From contig NZ_JAEUAO010000002.1 in assembly GCF_019511375.1 (NCBI RefSeq), positions 372,001 through 436,000 on the forward strand: a stretch of 64,000 nt of DNA, written 5' to 3'. Shown here piece by piece: positions 36,196 through 48,036 of this stretch. Every line of letters starts with the position of its first letter. The first letter of the stretch is position 1. The stretch is from Rhizobium herbae (GTDB lineage Bacteria > Pseudomonadota > Alphaproteobacteria > Rhizobiales > Rhizobiaceae). Below the pieces are notes generated by a model that was given only the letters and a program-made list of their open reading frames with translations, did not search any database and had not been told where the DNA came from. Position numbers and translations under genes: made by a program.

Positions 36196-36213
36196 GCAAG
36201 CAACAACAAGAGC

Positions 36214-36519
36214 TTAACGTATAGGCGAAGGCTTGCCGTAAGTGGCGTTGCCTGGGTTGCACGCGCTGTCTGGTAAGGCAGCGTGTCGAGGGCGCTGGTT
36301 GGAACCGGCGGCGCGCCAGCGTCCGCAGGCGGCTACTATTCGAGCGTTTTGGGCCTTGCGACCGGTTCCGACCAATCGCCCGGTGGCCAGGGCTGCCATC
36401 TGCGTGGAGCTCAGTGCCGCGAGTTGCGCGGTGGCGAGGCTTGCGATTGCGTGCCCGTCTGGTTGAGCGCCGTCATCGGCGTCGACCTTGTCCCGCTGGT
36501 TGATGATGTACGTCGACAT
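36214..36519 (-). pseudogene. Possible remnant of an Ala/Thr/Gln-Leu repeat protein
   Basis: From an ATG at 36517-36519 the frame reads MSTYIINQRDKVDADDG and then HAIASLATAQLAALSSTQM and AALATGRLVG. These contain decaying units of the LTTAQIAAL type found in some bacterial surface or repeat proteins. After about residue 52 the frame turns into Arg/Pro-rich nonsense, suggesting truncation or rearrangement. It may also be a chance open frame. Confidence 0.3.
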
Positions 36520-36621
36520 GGCTTCCAGGAACCTGCAAGGCGACAAGCCCAACGCAAGCTAGTGCCGATAGAAGTCCTGCGGATAGACGCCAGCGTCAGG
36601 CCGCCTGTTTGCGAGATATCC

Positions 36622-39838
<3,217 letters not shown>

Positions 39839-39920
39839 CGGACACCCAAGATCGTCTTGATCCGGTCTTCGGCGGATGCTCGCCGGCGCCTCCTCATCTG
39901 TGGCATGTCTCCCGCGGATC

Positions 39921-40349
39921 TCAGGACTGCGCAACAATGTCGAGCGTCCGCTGGTCGGCTTCACCGCCGAAATAGCGGTCGATCGCGGTCGTGAACGGCT
40001 CTGGATCGCTGGCCGCTTCGCGAAACAGCGTCATCGACGAGTGCAGCTTCATGTCGTCCGGCGAGCCGAAGATCTGGTGCGCGGTGCGGCCGCGCACGGC
40101 GTTGACCGTGCGGGTGCACTGGATCAGACGGCTGCCGAGCAGCGGATGCGCGAGATAGGCGCGGGCTTCATCGAGGGACGAAATGGCAAACCGTTGGGCG
40201 GTCGGCGAATGACCGAGGCCGGCGATCTGCGGAAAGATGAACCACATCCAGTGGCTTTCCTTGCGGCCGTGTTCCAGTTCGCGAAGGACCGTTTCATAGA
40301 CCGGTTCCTGCGCCTCGACGAAGCGGGAGAGACGATAGGGATCGTTCAT
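39921..40349 (-). CDS. DUF1810 family protein
   Basis: This 142-residue protein has the family signature KESHWMWFIFPQIAGLGHS and AYLAHPLLGSRL..CTRTV. DUF1810 (COG5579) is widespread in bacteria with no assigned activity. The ATG at 40347-40349 has GAGG 8 nt upstream; two ATGs further upstream are possible. It lies 58 nt downstream of the aldo-keto reductase stop, in the same direction. Confidence 0.85.
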   Translation of the reverse strand: MNDPYRLSRFVEAQEPVYETVLRELEHGRKESHWMWFIFPQIAGLGHSPTAQRFAISSLDEARAYLAHPLLGSRLIQCTRTVNAVRGRTAHQIFGSPDDMKLHSSMTLFREAASDPEPFTTAIDRYFGGEADQRTLDIVAQS

Positions 40350-40407
40350 CGGCTGCACCTCGACCATCCGGGAGGGCCGCGCCAAACCTCCGGCGCGGCT
40401 CAGATCG

Positions 40408-41394
40408 TCACCACTTCTGGTGAACGTGAACCTTGATCAAACGCTCATAGACGTCGGCGAGTTCCGCCATCGTTTCCTCGGGAAGTGCGGGAACGTCGCT
40501 GGCGGCGGCATTCGCCTTGGCCTGCGCCGCGTTGCGGGCACCGGGGATGACGACCGAGACGGCGGGGCTCTGGAGGATCCAGGCGAGCGCGAACTGCGCC
40601 ATGGAGACACCCTGCGGCACCAGTGGCCGCACCTGCTCGACGGCCTCGAGCGCGACTTCGAGCGGCACGCCGGCGAAGGTCTCGCCGACATCGAAGAACT
40701 CGCCGTGGCGGTTGTACTTGCGATGGTCGTCATCGGCAAATTTGGTATCGGCGGTGATCTTGCCGGACAGCAGCCCGGAGGCCAGCGGCACACGGACGAT
40801 GATGCCGACATTCTTCTTCTGCGCCTGTTCGAAGAACAGGTCATGCGGACGCTGGCGGAAGATATTGTAGATGATCTGGATCGTCGCGACGCCGGGATAT
40901 TCGATCGCCTTCAGCCCCTCCTCGACGGTGGAGACCGAGACGCCATAATTGCGGATCTTGCCCTTGGCGATCAGGCCATCCAGCGCGCCGAACAGGTCCG
41001 GACGGTAGAAGACCTCCGTCGGCGGGCAATGAAGCTGGACGAGATCGAGCGTCGCAACGCCGAGATTGGTAAGGCTGCGGTCGATGAAGGCTTCGATATT
41101 GGCGCCGGTATAACCATCGGCGACATGGGGGCTCAGTCGGCGGCCGGCCTTGGTGGCGACGAATGGCTTGTTCCCGCCGCGTTCCTTGAGCACCGAAGCG
41201 ATGATCTTTTCCGAGCGGCCGTCGCCGTAAACGTCGGCCGTATCGATGAAGGTGACGCCGGCATCGAGCGCGGCATTCAGCGCCCGTTTGCCGTCCTCCT
41301 CCGAGACATCGCCCCAGGCGCCGCCGATCTGCCACGCGCCGAAGCCGATTTCGGAAATAGTGGCGCCGGTGCGCCCAAGAGTTCTACTTTTCAT
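40408..41394 (-). CDS. Aldo/keto reductase
   Basis: This 328-residue TIM-barrel NADPH-dependent oxidoreductase has the catalytic tetrad in FIDTADVYGDG (Asp, Tyr), VATKAGR (Lys) and LVQLHCPP (His). The nucleotide site shows VVIPGARNAAQAKAN. It is in the AKR11/YajO-like branch by appearance; the physiological carbonyl is unknown. A GAGGAATCACAC ribosome site precedes the ATG at 41394. A perfect palindrome lies about 160 nt upstream. Confidence 0.9.
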   Translation of the reverse strand: MKSRTLGRTGATISEIGFGAWQIGGAWGDVSEEDGKRALNAALDAGVTFIDTADVYGDGRSEKIIASVLKERGGNKPFVATKAGRRLSPHVADGYTGANIEAFIDRSLTNLGVATLDLVQLHCPPTEVFYRPDLFGALDGLIAKGKIRNYGVSVSTVEEGLKAIEYPGVATIQIIYNIFRQRPHDLFFEQAQKKNVGIIVRVPLASGLLSGKITADTKFADDDHRKYNRHGEFFDVGETFAGVPLEVALEAVEQVRPLVPQGVSMAQFALAWILQSPAVSVVIPGARNAAQAKANAAASDVPALPEETMAELADVYERLIKVHVHQKW

Positions 41395-41552
41395 GTGTGA
41401 TTCCTCGCCGGGCGGCGGCGCGCCCCTCAATCCGGCCAAACGAAACCGGGGTTTCTTGCTTTACCTTTTGTTTTTATTCCGAATGTGACGGAGGAGCCAG
41501 TGCACAAACTTGCGCGGACGCGCGATTTTGAGAAAAATGGTTCTTGTTTTCA

Positions 41553-41568
41553 AAGTGTTATAACACTT
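41553..41568. promoter_or_regulatory. Perfect 16-nt palindrome AAGTGTTATAACACTT
   Basis: It lies between the IMPACT gene (17 nt past its stop) and the aldo/keto reductase (about 160 nt upstream of its ATG). Palindromic AT-rich centres like this are common in operators of MarR, TetR or HxlR-type regulators. No such regulator is adjacent. Confidence 0.45.
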
Positions 41569-41585
41569 CTGCGTGGAGGCGAAAA

Positions 41586-42170
41586 TCAACCTTCCAATTT
41601 AAGAGCCGCCCGGCCGCGGCTGAGATCGAGTATGGCCGCCGCCACGGCCTCGCAGGCATGCTTGGGAATTTGCAGGCAGAGGTTGGCACCGGTGCCGGTA
41701 AAGGTCTCGCCCGTGATCGTCACGCCCATGCCGGCAAGCCGGGCCTTGATCAATGACAGATCGGAAAATGCGCAGCCGACCGTACCGCTGACGGTCGCGA
41801 TGACCTCCGTCTTCTCCGCCGCGCGCAGGCACAGGGCCGCCGTGCCGCCATAGGCGCGGATGAGGCCGCCGCTGCCGAGCAGGGTGCCGCCGAACCAGCG
41901 CACGACGAGGGCAGCGACATGATCGAGCGACTGGCCGTCGATCGCCTGCAGGATCGGCTTTCCGGCCGTACCGCTCGGCTCGCCGTCATCGTTGAAGCGA
42001 TAGGTCTGGCCGATGCGGAAGGCCCAGCAATTGTGGGTCGCCGTCGGGTCGGAATGGCGCGCGATGAAATCCCTGGCTTCGTCCTCGTTCGCGACGGGGC
42101 CGCAGATCGCCAGGAAGCGGCTTTTCTTGATTTCCTGCGTGTGGGTTGCAGTGTCTTTCAGGGTGTACAT
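41586..42170 (-). CDS. IMPACT/YigZ family protein
   Basis: This 194-residue protein has an N-terminal UPF0029 domain with NDDGEPSGTAGKPIL and VVRWFGGTLLGSGGLIRAYG, the YigZ/IMPACT signature, and a C-terminal domain related to EF-G domain IV. Proteins of this family are implicated in translation regulation in eukaryotes; the bacterial role is unresolved. The ATG at 42170 is chosen because the longer frame reads through a repeat element. It is monocistronic. Confidence 0.9.
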   Translation of the reverse strand: MYTLKDTATHTQEIKKSRFLAICGPVANEDEARDFIARHSDPTATHNCWAFRIGQTYRFNDDGEPSGTAGKPILQAIDGQSLDHVAALVVRWFGGTLLGSGGLIRAYGGTAALCLRAAEKTEVIATVSGTVGCAFSDLSLIKARLAGMGVTITGETFTGTGANLCLQIPKHACEAVAAAILDLSRGRAALKLEG

Positions 42171-42206
42171 GGCTGCGTTATGGCAGGGAAGCGGGGAGCA
42201 AGGAAA

Positions 42207-42251
42207 CCCCCTCTGTCGGCTGTGCCGGCATCTCCCCCTGAAGGGGGAGAT
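42207..42251. repeat. Intergenic repeat family, copy D
   Basis: CCCCCTCTG followed by the hairpin ATCTCCCCC-tgaa-GGGGGAGAT (42230-42251). Same module order as copies B and C. It lies between the IMPACT gene and the end of putA. Confidence 0.7.
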
Positions 42252-42345
42252 CAGCTGCGGCGAAAATGCTGCCAAGCCAGCAAAGATAAAGGTTGCAGTA
42301 GCGTCTGCCTTTCAACAGGACGGGAGAAGACCGCCCCCACCCGTC

Positions 42346-45300
42346 TTACCCGATCGACATCAGGCTCGCATTGCCGCCGGCGGCTGCCGTGTTGATGCTG
42401 GTCGAGACTTCCTCCAAGAGCCAGTTCAGGCAAAAGGCGTCCGGATTGCGGGCAAGCTCCTCCCTTGATGCGGCCTGGACGAGGACCAGCGGGCCGGGCA
42501 GGGCGGCGATCTGCTTGTTGACGGTGCGGACACGCTCAGCATTGCCCTCGACCAGCGCGCCGGCAAATGGCACGTCCGCCTTCCAGTCCGCGGTGAAGGA
42601 AATCCGGGCGGAGACTGTGGCTGGAAGAGCTTTGAATGCACCCTTCAGACCTGACGCGCTATCAATGACGGCATGGTTGCCGGTGGCAAGCGTGGCGGCA
42701 AGCTGGCGGTAGAGGCCGTCCTCGGTCTCCGGCACGAGCAGGATACGGCCGCGTGCATGCAGCGCATAGAGGTTGCGCTCGCCGACAGGCCCCGTCAGTT
42801 CGGTCGTAAGCCCCAGCGCCGACTGGCTGCCGGTTTCGCGGGTCGCCTGCGCCTGTGCTTTCAGTCCCTTGCCATCGAGCCACTTGGCGAAATCGAGCAG
42901 CACTGGATCCGTATGTACCGAGCTGTGCTGCGGCGGCACCGGAGGGACCGTGACGAGGCGGCCGAGATAGAGCGGGCCGCCGGCCTTCGGTCCGGTGCCG
43001 GAGAGGCCGCGCCCGCCGAAGGGCTGCACGCCGACGACGGCGCCGATGATGTTGCGGTTGACGTAGAGATTGCCGGCCTTCACACGCGAGGTGACGTGGG
43101 CGATCGTCTCGTCGAGGCGGGTGTGCAGGCCGAAGGTGAGGCCGTAACCGGTGGCGTTGATATCGTCGATCAACCGGTCGAGATCGTCACGCTCGTAGCG
43201 GAGCACGTGCAGGACGGGACCGAAGACCTCGCGCTTCAGGTCGGAAAGCTGCTTCAGCTCGATGATCGTCGGCGGCACGAAGGTACCCTCGGCAGTGGCC
43301 GGGGAAAGCGCGATCTGCTCGACCTTGGCGCCCAGTCCGCGCATCGCCTCGATGTGCTTCTCGATGACACCTTTGGCTTCGGCCGTGATCACCGGCCCGA
43401 CATCGACGGCGAGCCGGTCCGTGCGGCCGATATCGAGTTCGTGCAGCGCGCCCTTCAGCATGGTCAGCACGCGGTCGGCGACATCGTCCTGCAGGCAGAG
43501 CACGCGCAGCGCCGAGCAACGCTGGCCGGCGCTGTCGAAGGCCGAGGCGATGACGTCGCCGACGACCTGTTCGGCAAGCGCGGAACTGTCGACGATCATG
43601 GCGTTCTGGCCGCCGGTTTCGGCAATAAGCGGGATCGGCCGGCCGGATGGCGACAGGCGATCGGCAAGCCCCGCCTGAATGAGCCGGGCAACTTCCGTCG
43701 AGCCGGTGAACATCACGCCGGCAATATTTTCGGCACCAACCAGGGCGGCACCGACGCGGCCGTCGCCGGGAAGCAACTGCAGGGCTTCCAACGGGATGCC
43801 GGCCTCGTGCAGGATACGCACGCCTTCGGCCGCGATCAGCGGCGTTTCCTCGGCGGGCTTTGCCAGAACGGGATTGCCAGCGACGAGGGCTGCGGCGATC
43901 TGGCCGGTGAAGATCGCCAGCGGGAAGTTCCACGGGCTGATGCAGACGATCGGTCCGAGCGCCTGATGCGCCGGTCCGAGCGTGCGGCTTGCCTGCTCGG
44001 CGTAATAGCGCAGGAAATCGATCGCCTCGCGCACTTCGGCAATCGCATTCGGCAGCGACTTGCCGGCTTCGCGGACGATCAGCCCGAGCAGCGTCGGCAT
44101 GCGCGCCTGCATCAGGTCGGCGGCGCGCACGAGGCGCTGGGCGCGCTCGGCCGGCGAAACGGCGCTCCATCTGGCGCCTTCGGCAAGGGCGATGTGGACG
44201 GCGCGACGGGCATCGTCCTCGGCGGTTTCGATGACCGAACCGACGGCGTCGCGGTGGTCGCCGGGATTGAGCACGGACCGGCTTTCGCCGCGCAGGGTCT
44301 GTGATCCAAGCTGCGGCGCAGCGGTCCACGCGATCGCGGCACTTTCCTTCAGCGCCTCGGAAAGCATCGCCAGCGAGGCCTCGTTGGAGAGGTCGAGACC
44401 GTCGGAGTTGCGACGCCCGCCATAAAGGTCGGACGGCAGCTTGATCTGGTCATGTGGCGCACCCATCAACGGCATGGCGCGCACGATGTCGACCGGATCG
44501 GCGACCAGTTCGTCGACGGAGACGGCCGGATCGGCGATGCGGTTGACGAAGGAGGAGTTGGCGCCGTTTTCCAGGAGACGGCGCACGAGATAGGCAAGCA
44601 GCGTCTCATGCGTGCCGACCGGCGCATAGATGCGGGCCGGACGGTCGAGATTGGCCTTGCCGACCACCTCGTCATAAAGCGGTTCCCCCATGCCGTGCAG
44701 GCACTGGAACTCGTAATCACCGACCTTGAAATTGGGACCGGCCATTTCGTAGATCGTCGCCAGCGATTGCGCATTGTGGGTGGCGAATTGCGGGAAGATG
44801 ACGTCCTTGGCACTCAGCAGCTTGCGGGCGCAGGCGATATAGGAAACGTCGGTATGGACCTTGCGGGTATAGACGGGGAAGCCTTCGAGCCCGTCGAGCT
44901 GCGCCCGCTTGATCTCGGCGTCCCAATAGGCGCCCTTGACGAGACGCACCATGATGCGGTGGCCGGAGCGGCGGGCGAGGTCGATGATGAAATCGAGCAC
45001 GAAGGGGCAGCGCTTGCCATAGGCCTGGACGACGAAGCCGACCCCGTTCCAGCCGGACAGGTCCGGATCGAGGCGCAGCGCTTCGAGCAGGTCGAGCGAA
45101 AGCTCCAGTCGGTCGGCCTCCTCGGCGTCGATGTTGAGGCCGATATCGTAGCGCTTGGCGATCAGCGCCAGGGCCTTCACCCTCGGCAGCAGCTCGGTCA
45201 TAACGCGCGCAGCTTGAGCGCGCGAATAGCGTGGATGCAGGGCGGACAGCTTGATCGAGATGCCGGGGCCTTCATAGATGCCGCGGCCGTTCGAGGCCTT

Positions 45301-46041
45301 GCCGATCGCGTGGATGGCGTTTTCGTAATCGGCATAGTAGCGCTTGGCGTCGGCAGCGGTGGTCGCGGCCTCGCCGAGCATGTCGTACGAATAGCGGAAG
45401 CCGCGGGCCTCGAGCGGCCGCGAGCGCTTCAGCGCCTCCTGGATGGTTTCGCCGGTGACGAACTGCTCGCCCATCATCCGCATCGCCATGTCGACGCCGC
45501 GGCGGATCACGGGCTCGCCGGCCCGCGCGATCAGGCGGGTAAGGGCGGCGGACAGGCTGCGGTCGTTGACGGTGGCGGTCAGCTTGCCGGTGACGACGAG
45601 GCCCCAGGTGGCGGCGTTGACGAAGAGGGAGCGGCCGCCGCCGATATGCGAACGCCAGTCGCCGTCGGCGATCTTGTCGCGGATCAGCGCGTCGCGGGTG
45701 GCGGTGTCGGGAATGCGCAGCAGCGCCTCGGCCAGGCACATCAGCGCCACGCCCTCCTGGCTCGACAGCGAATATTCATGCACCAGCCCCTCGACGCCGG
45801 ATCCCTTGTGCTTGGCGCGTAGCGCCGTGATCAGCTTGGCCGCGGTGGCCCTGGCGCGGGCGCGGATATCGTCAGGCAACGTCGCGGCGTCGACCAGCGG
45901 CGGCAGGCACTCGGTTTCCGGCCGGCGGTAGGAGGCGGTGATTGCCTGGCGCAGCGTCGTCTGAGTGGCGATCGGCGACGCGAAGTTTTCGAAGGGCAGG
46001 GGGGCGGCCTTGGTCTGCGGAGTTTTCTGCGGCTGGCTCAT
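42346..46041 (-). CDS. putA: Bifunctional proline dehydrogenase / L-glutamate gamma-semialdehyde dehydrogenase
   Basis: This protein of about 1231 residues has an FAD-dependent proline dehydrogenase barrel (about 170-480, with NIDAEEADRLELSLD and MVRLVKGAYWD), a P5C aldehyde dehydrogenase (about 560-1030, with ISPWNFPLAIF, AETGGQN and the catalytic Cys in AGQRCSALR) and a C-terminal domain of the long PutA type. The ribbon-helix-helix repressor domain of E. coli PutA is missing, so regulation must be external. The ATG at 46041 has GAGGGACG upstream; the 181 codons before it overlap the cysteine-cluster gene in a different frame and are not real. Confidence 0.96.
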   Translation of the reverse strand: MSQPQKTPQTKAAPLPFENFASPIATQTTLRQAITASYRRPETECLPPLVDAATLPDDIRARARATAAKLITALRAKHKGSGVEGLVHEYSLSSQEGVALMCLAEALLRIPDTATRDALIRDKIADGDWRSHIGGGRSLFVNAATWGLVVTGKLTATVNDRSLSAALTRLIARAGEPVIRRGVDMAMRMMGEQFVTGETIQEALKRSRPLEARGFRYSYDMLGEAATTAADAKRYYADYENAIHAIGKASNGRGIYEGPGISIKLSALHPRYSRAQAARVMTELLPRVKALALIAKRYDIGLNIDAEEADRLELSLDLLEALRLDPDLSGWNGVGFVVQAYGKRCPFVLDFIIDLARRSGHRIMVRLVKGAYWDAEIKRAQLDGLEGFPVYTRKVHTDVSYIACARKLLSAKDVIFPQFATHNAQSLATIYEMAGPNFKVGDYEFQCLHGMGEPLYDEVVGKANLDRPARIYAPVGTHETLLAYLVRRLLENGANSSFVNRIADPAVSVDELVADPVDIVRAMPLMGAPHDQIKLPSDLYGGRRNSDGLDLSNEASLAMLSEALKESAAIAWTAAPQLGSQTLRGESRSVLNPGDHRDAVGSVIETAEDDARRAVHIALAEGARWSAVSPAERAQRLVRAADLMQARMPTLLGLIVREAGKSLPNAIAEVREAIDFLRYYAEQASRTLGPAHQALGPIVCISPWNFPLAIFTGQIAAALVAGNPVLAKPAEETPLIAAEGVRILHEAGIPLEALQLLPGDGRVGAALVGAENIAGVMFTGSTEVARLIQAGLADRLSPSGRPIPLIAETGGQNAMIVDSSALAEQVVGDVIASAFDSAGQRCSALRVLCLQDDVADRVLTMLKGALHELDIGRTDRLAVDVGPVITAEAKGVIEKHIEAMRGLGAKVEQIALSPATAEGTFVPPTIIELKQLSDLKREVFGPVLHVLRYERDDLDRLIDDINATGYGLTFGLHTRLDETIAHVTSRVKAGNLYVNRNIIGAVVGVQPFGGRGLSGTGPKAGGPLYLGRLVTVPPVPPQHSSVHTDPVLLDFAKWLDGKGLKAQAQATRETGSQSALGLTTELTGPVGERNLYALHARGRILLVPETEDGLYRQLAATLATGNHAVIDSASGLKGAFKALPATVSARISFTADWKADVPFAGALVEGNAERVRTVNKQIAALPGPLVLVQAASREELARNPDAFCLNWLLEEVSTSINTAAAGGNASLMSIG

Positions 46042-46158
46042 CGATCTCGTCCCTCTGAACTGGCGCGGCGCGCCTTCCAATCCTGCGTGCAAAATAAGGC
46101 AGAGGTTTCCGGATATCCATCCGGTTAAATGTCGTAAGAAATGAATGTTTCCCTGATT

Positions 46159-46186
46159 TTTATCAGATAAACCGTGTAGTATACGG
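46159..46186. promoter_or_regulatory. Two adjacent palindromes upstream of putA
   Basis: TTTATC-A-GATAAA (46159-46171, perfect) is immediately followed by the near-palindrome CCGTGTAGTATACGG (46172-46186). They lie 118-145 nt before the putA start. Rhizobial putA is controlled by Lrp-type PutR, whose sites are of this kind; no putR gene is adjacent here. Confidence 0.45.
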
Positions 46187-46217
46187 CCTAACCAAAATCG
46201 TGCCGGACGATCCGAAG

Positions 46218-46532
46218 TCAGAGCATGACTTTCTGCGACAGCTTGTGGCGGGCCGTCAGACATTCGTCGTCGCCAGGCATGCAGGTGCGGCAGACGATCG
46301 GTCGCACGGCGTAGATCCGGCAGCCGACATGGATGCCGAGCTTTCCCTCCAGCGCCGAACAGCGATTGTCCTCGCAGCGCATGCCGCCGAGATCTGTGGA
46401 GACATATTCGGCGGGGATCCGTTCCAGCTCCTCCTCCGTTTCCAGCGAAAAACGCGGCCACTCCTCGGAATAGCTGCAGCAGGCGCCACAACTCTGGCAA
46501 TCGAAATCTTCGGTGGGAACGATGAGGGTCAT
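46218..46532 (-). CDS. YkgJ-family cysteine cluster protein
   Basis: This 104-residue protein has the N-terminal CQSCGACC and further cysteines in MRCEDNRCSAL, GCRIYAVRPIVCRTC and DDECL. The pattern belongs to the UPF0153/YkgJ family, proposed to bind zinc or an Fe-S cluster. The function is unknown. It precedes putA on the same strand by about 176 nt, so it might share its transcript, but the palindromes in the gap suggest a separate putA promoter. Confidence 0.85.
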   Translation of the reverse strand: MTLIVPTEDFDCQSCGACCSYSEEWPRFSLETEEELERIPAEYVSTDLGGMRCEDNRCSALEGKLGIHVGCRIYAVRPIVCRTCMPGDDECLTARHKLSQKVML

Positions 46533-46741
46533 GGCACGTAGGGTAGCTGAAATTCCGTGCGAGCGGAATAGGATAGGGAGACATGGCCGGCTGCCGAAGC
46601 TGCTTGGACTGGCGAGGTCCATCGAGCGGGGATGTGAAGCGCGTTCACGACAACATTGCAGCTCTTGCAGAGTGGGGCATCGTCCGACGGACGTCCGCGA
46701 TCGGTCTCGGATCGAATGCCGAGAGCATTTGATGCGCGGCG

Positions 46742-47548
46742 CTAAGCAACCGCTGCATCCCGAACCGCGATCTCGTAATCCTCGGTATGTACCAGCACCC
46801 CCGTGTCGGTCATGACGGCGATGCCGTAGGCGGCGGGTTCGTCGACGGACAGCGAGGCGTCCGGTGCCTGGAAGGGCATCGGCTGCTGGTGCACCGGGCT
46901 TTTGAAGACGGAAAAGGGAATGCCCCGGCTGGATCCGGAAATCGTCCGGTGCACATGGCCGGCGAAGAGATGCAGCACATTGCCGCGACGCTTCACCACG
47001 TCATAGAAGTCCACCTCGTTGATCAGGCGGATCAGGTCCATGCCGGTAAAGCCGGTCGCGTGCGGCGGATGGTGCATGAAGAGCAGTACCGGCAGGTCGC
47101 CGGCCGTTTCCAGCTGCCGGTCGAGCCAGGCAAGGCGCCTGGTACAGAGGAAGCCGGCGTGACTGCGCGGATAGTCGTAAGGCGGCGCAAACAGCGTATC
47201 AAGGATGACGACGCGGCAGTCGGGGAAATCGATGGCCTGCTGCACGAAGCCGTCCTCGTCGCGGGCAGCGGTGGAAAAGACGTCGAGAAACACGTCGCGC
47301 CTGTCGTGATTGCCGATGGTGATGGCGAGCGGCGGAATCAGTTGGTCGAGCAAGGCTTTCAGCCGCTCATAGGACGGCCGGTCGGCCTGGTGCGCCAGGT
47401 CGCCCATGACGATCACCCGGTCAGCGTCGGGATGGTAGCGGTTGACGTGCGCAATGCCGGCGGATAGTCGCTGGAACGGATCAAGCCCGATGATCGATGT
47501 GCCCTTGGGCACCATGTGCAGGTCGGTGAAGACGATCAGCTTCGTCAT
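46742..47548 (-). CDS. Class III (calcineurin-like) phosphodiesterase
   Basis: This 268-residue metallophosphoesterase has TDLHMV, VMGDLAHQ, TIGNHDRR, LFMHHPPH and FAGHVHRT, the five metal-site blocks of the CpdA/RpdA and glycerophosphodiesterase family. It hydrolyses cyclic nucleotides or glycerophosphodiesters. Given an adenylate cyclase and a CRP elsewhere in the window, cAMP hydrolysis is possible, but sequence does not decide this. No transporter for glycerophosphodiesters is adjacent. Confidence 0.88.
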   Translation of the reverse strand: MTKLIVFTDLHMVPKGTSIIGLDPFQRLSAGIAHVNRYHPDADRVIVMGDLAHQADRPSYERLKALLDQLIPPLAITIGNHDRRDVFLDVFSTAARDEDGFVQQAIDFPDCRVVILDTLFAPPYDYPRSHAGFLCTRRLAWLDRQLETAGDLPVLLFMHHPPHATGFTGMDLIRLINEVDFYDVVKRRGNVLHLFAGHVHRTISGSSRGIPFSVFKSPVHQQPMPFQAPDASLSVDEPAAYGIAVMTDTGVLVHTEDYEIAVRDAAVA

Positions 47549-47642
47549 CGCGGCGCGCCCATTGTAAAGAAACCACTAATGAATGCCGTCAGGCTGGCCG
47601 CGGGAAGCCGGGGCGTCAAGCAACATAATTGGGATTGTTCGA

Positions 47643-48032
47643 TCACGGCGCGACTTCGAGCAGTGCTTCGCCATAGCCGACACCCGTCCCTTCCGCGACG
47701 AGCACGCGTTGGAGGCGGCAGTCCTTGGTGGCAAGAACGGCGCGCAGGGTCAGGCCCGTCTTGATATAGGCGACGACCTCGCCTTTCGCGGCCTTTCGCG
47801 GCAGCGCCGGCACTGGCCCGGCATTTGCAGGGTGAGCATAGAGAACGATGCCGACCCCGGGTGAGCGGATCGTCTCCGGATTCGCCATCGCCGCCGGGTC
47901 AGCCGGCGCGGCGTCGTGCGCATCGGCGCCAATCGTCAGATGAAGCTGGGTGGTTCCGTGTTCGTAATCGAACGTGGCAACGCCGTGCCGCTCCATCAAG
48001 GCGATCACGCTCTGAATGTCTTTGCTGTTCAT
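47643..48032 (-). CDS. Biotin-carrier-like protein lacking the biotinyl lysine
   Basis: The protein has 129 residues. The N-terminal helix (MNSKDIQSVIALMERHGVA) parallels AccB, and the C-terminal half (about 55-129) has the biotinyl domain pattern: SPGVGIVLY, KGEVVAYIKTGLTLRAVLAT and GVGYGEALLEV. Where biotinylated carriers have AMKM, this protein reads GLTL, so it cannot be biotinylated. It is encoded 4 nt after a normal carrier. It may be a structural paralogue or regulator of that carrier; I know no characterised homologue. Confidence 0.7.
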   Translation of the reverse strand: MNSKDIQSVIALMERHGVATFDYEHGTTQLHLTIGADAHDAAPADPAAMANPETIRSPGVGIVLYAHPANAGPVPALPRKAAKGEVVAYIKTGLTLRAVLATKDCRLQRVLVAEGTGVGYGEALLEVAP

Positions 48033-48036
48033 CGGC

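Larger units (their letters stand above)
36104..36621. other. Gap between the SDR and the TPR glycosyltransferase, with a protein remnant
   Basis: This 518-nt stretch contains the att-like right repeat (36183-36195) and, on the minus strand, a frame resembling a fragment of a repeat-containing protein (36214-36519). No promoter for the downstream gene is obvious. Confidence 0.5.

Noticed and set aside
42190..42275. An N-terminal extension of the IMPACT protein
   Set aside because: It translates the intergenic repeat copy D, so the ATG at 42170 is used.
46042..46584. A 181-codon upstream extension of putA
   Set aside because: It overlaps the cysteine-cluster gene in another frame; the sequence is Arg/Leu-rich nonsense, and the ATG at 46041 has a good ribosome site and a family-like start.
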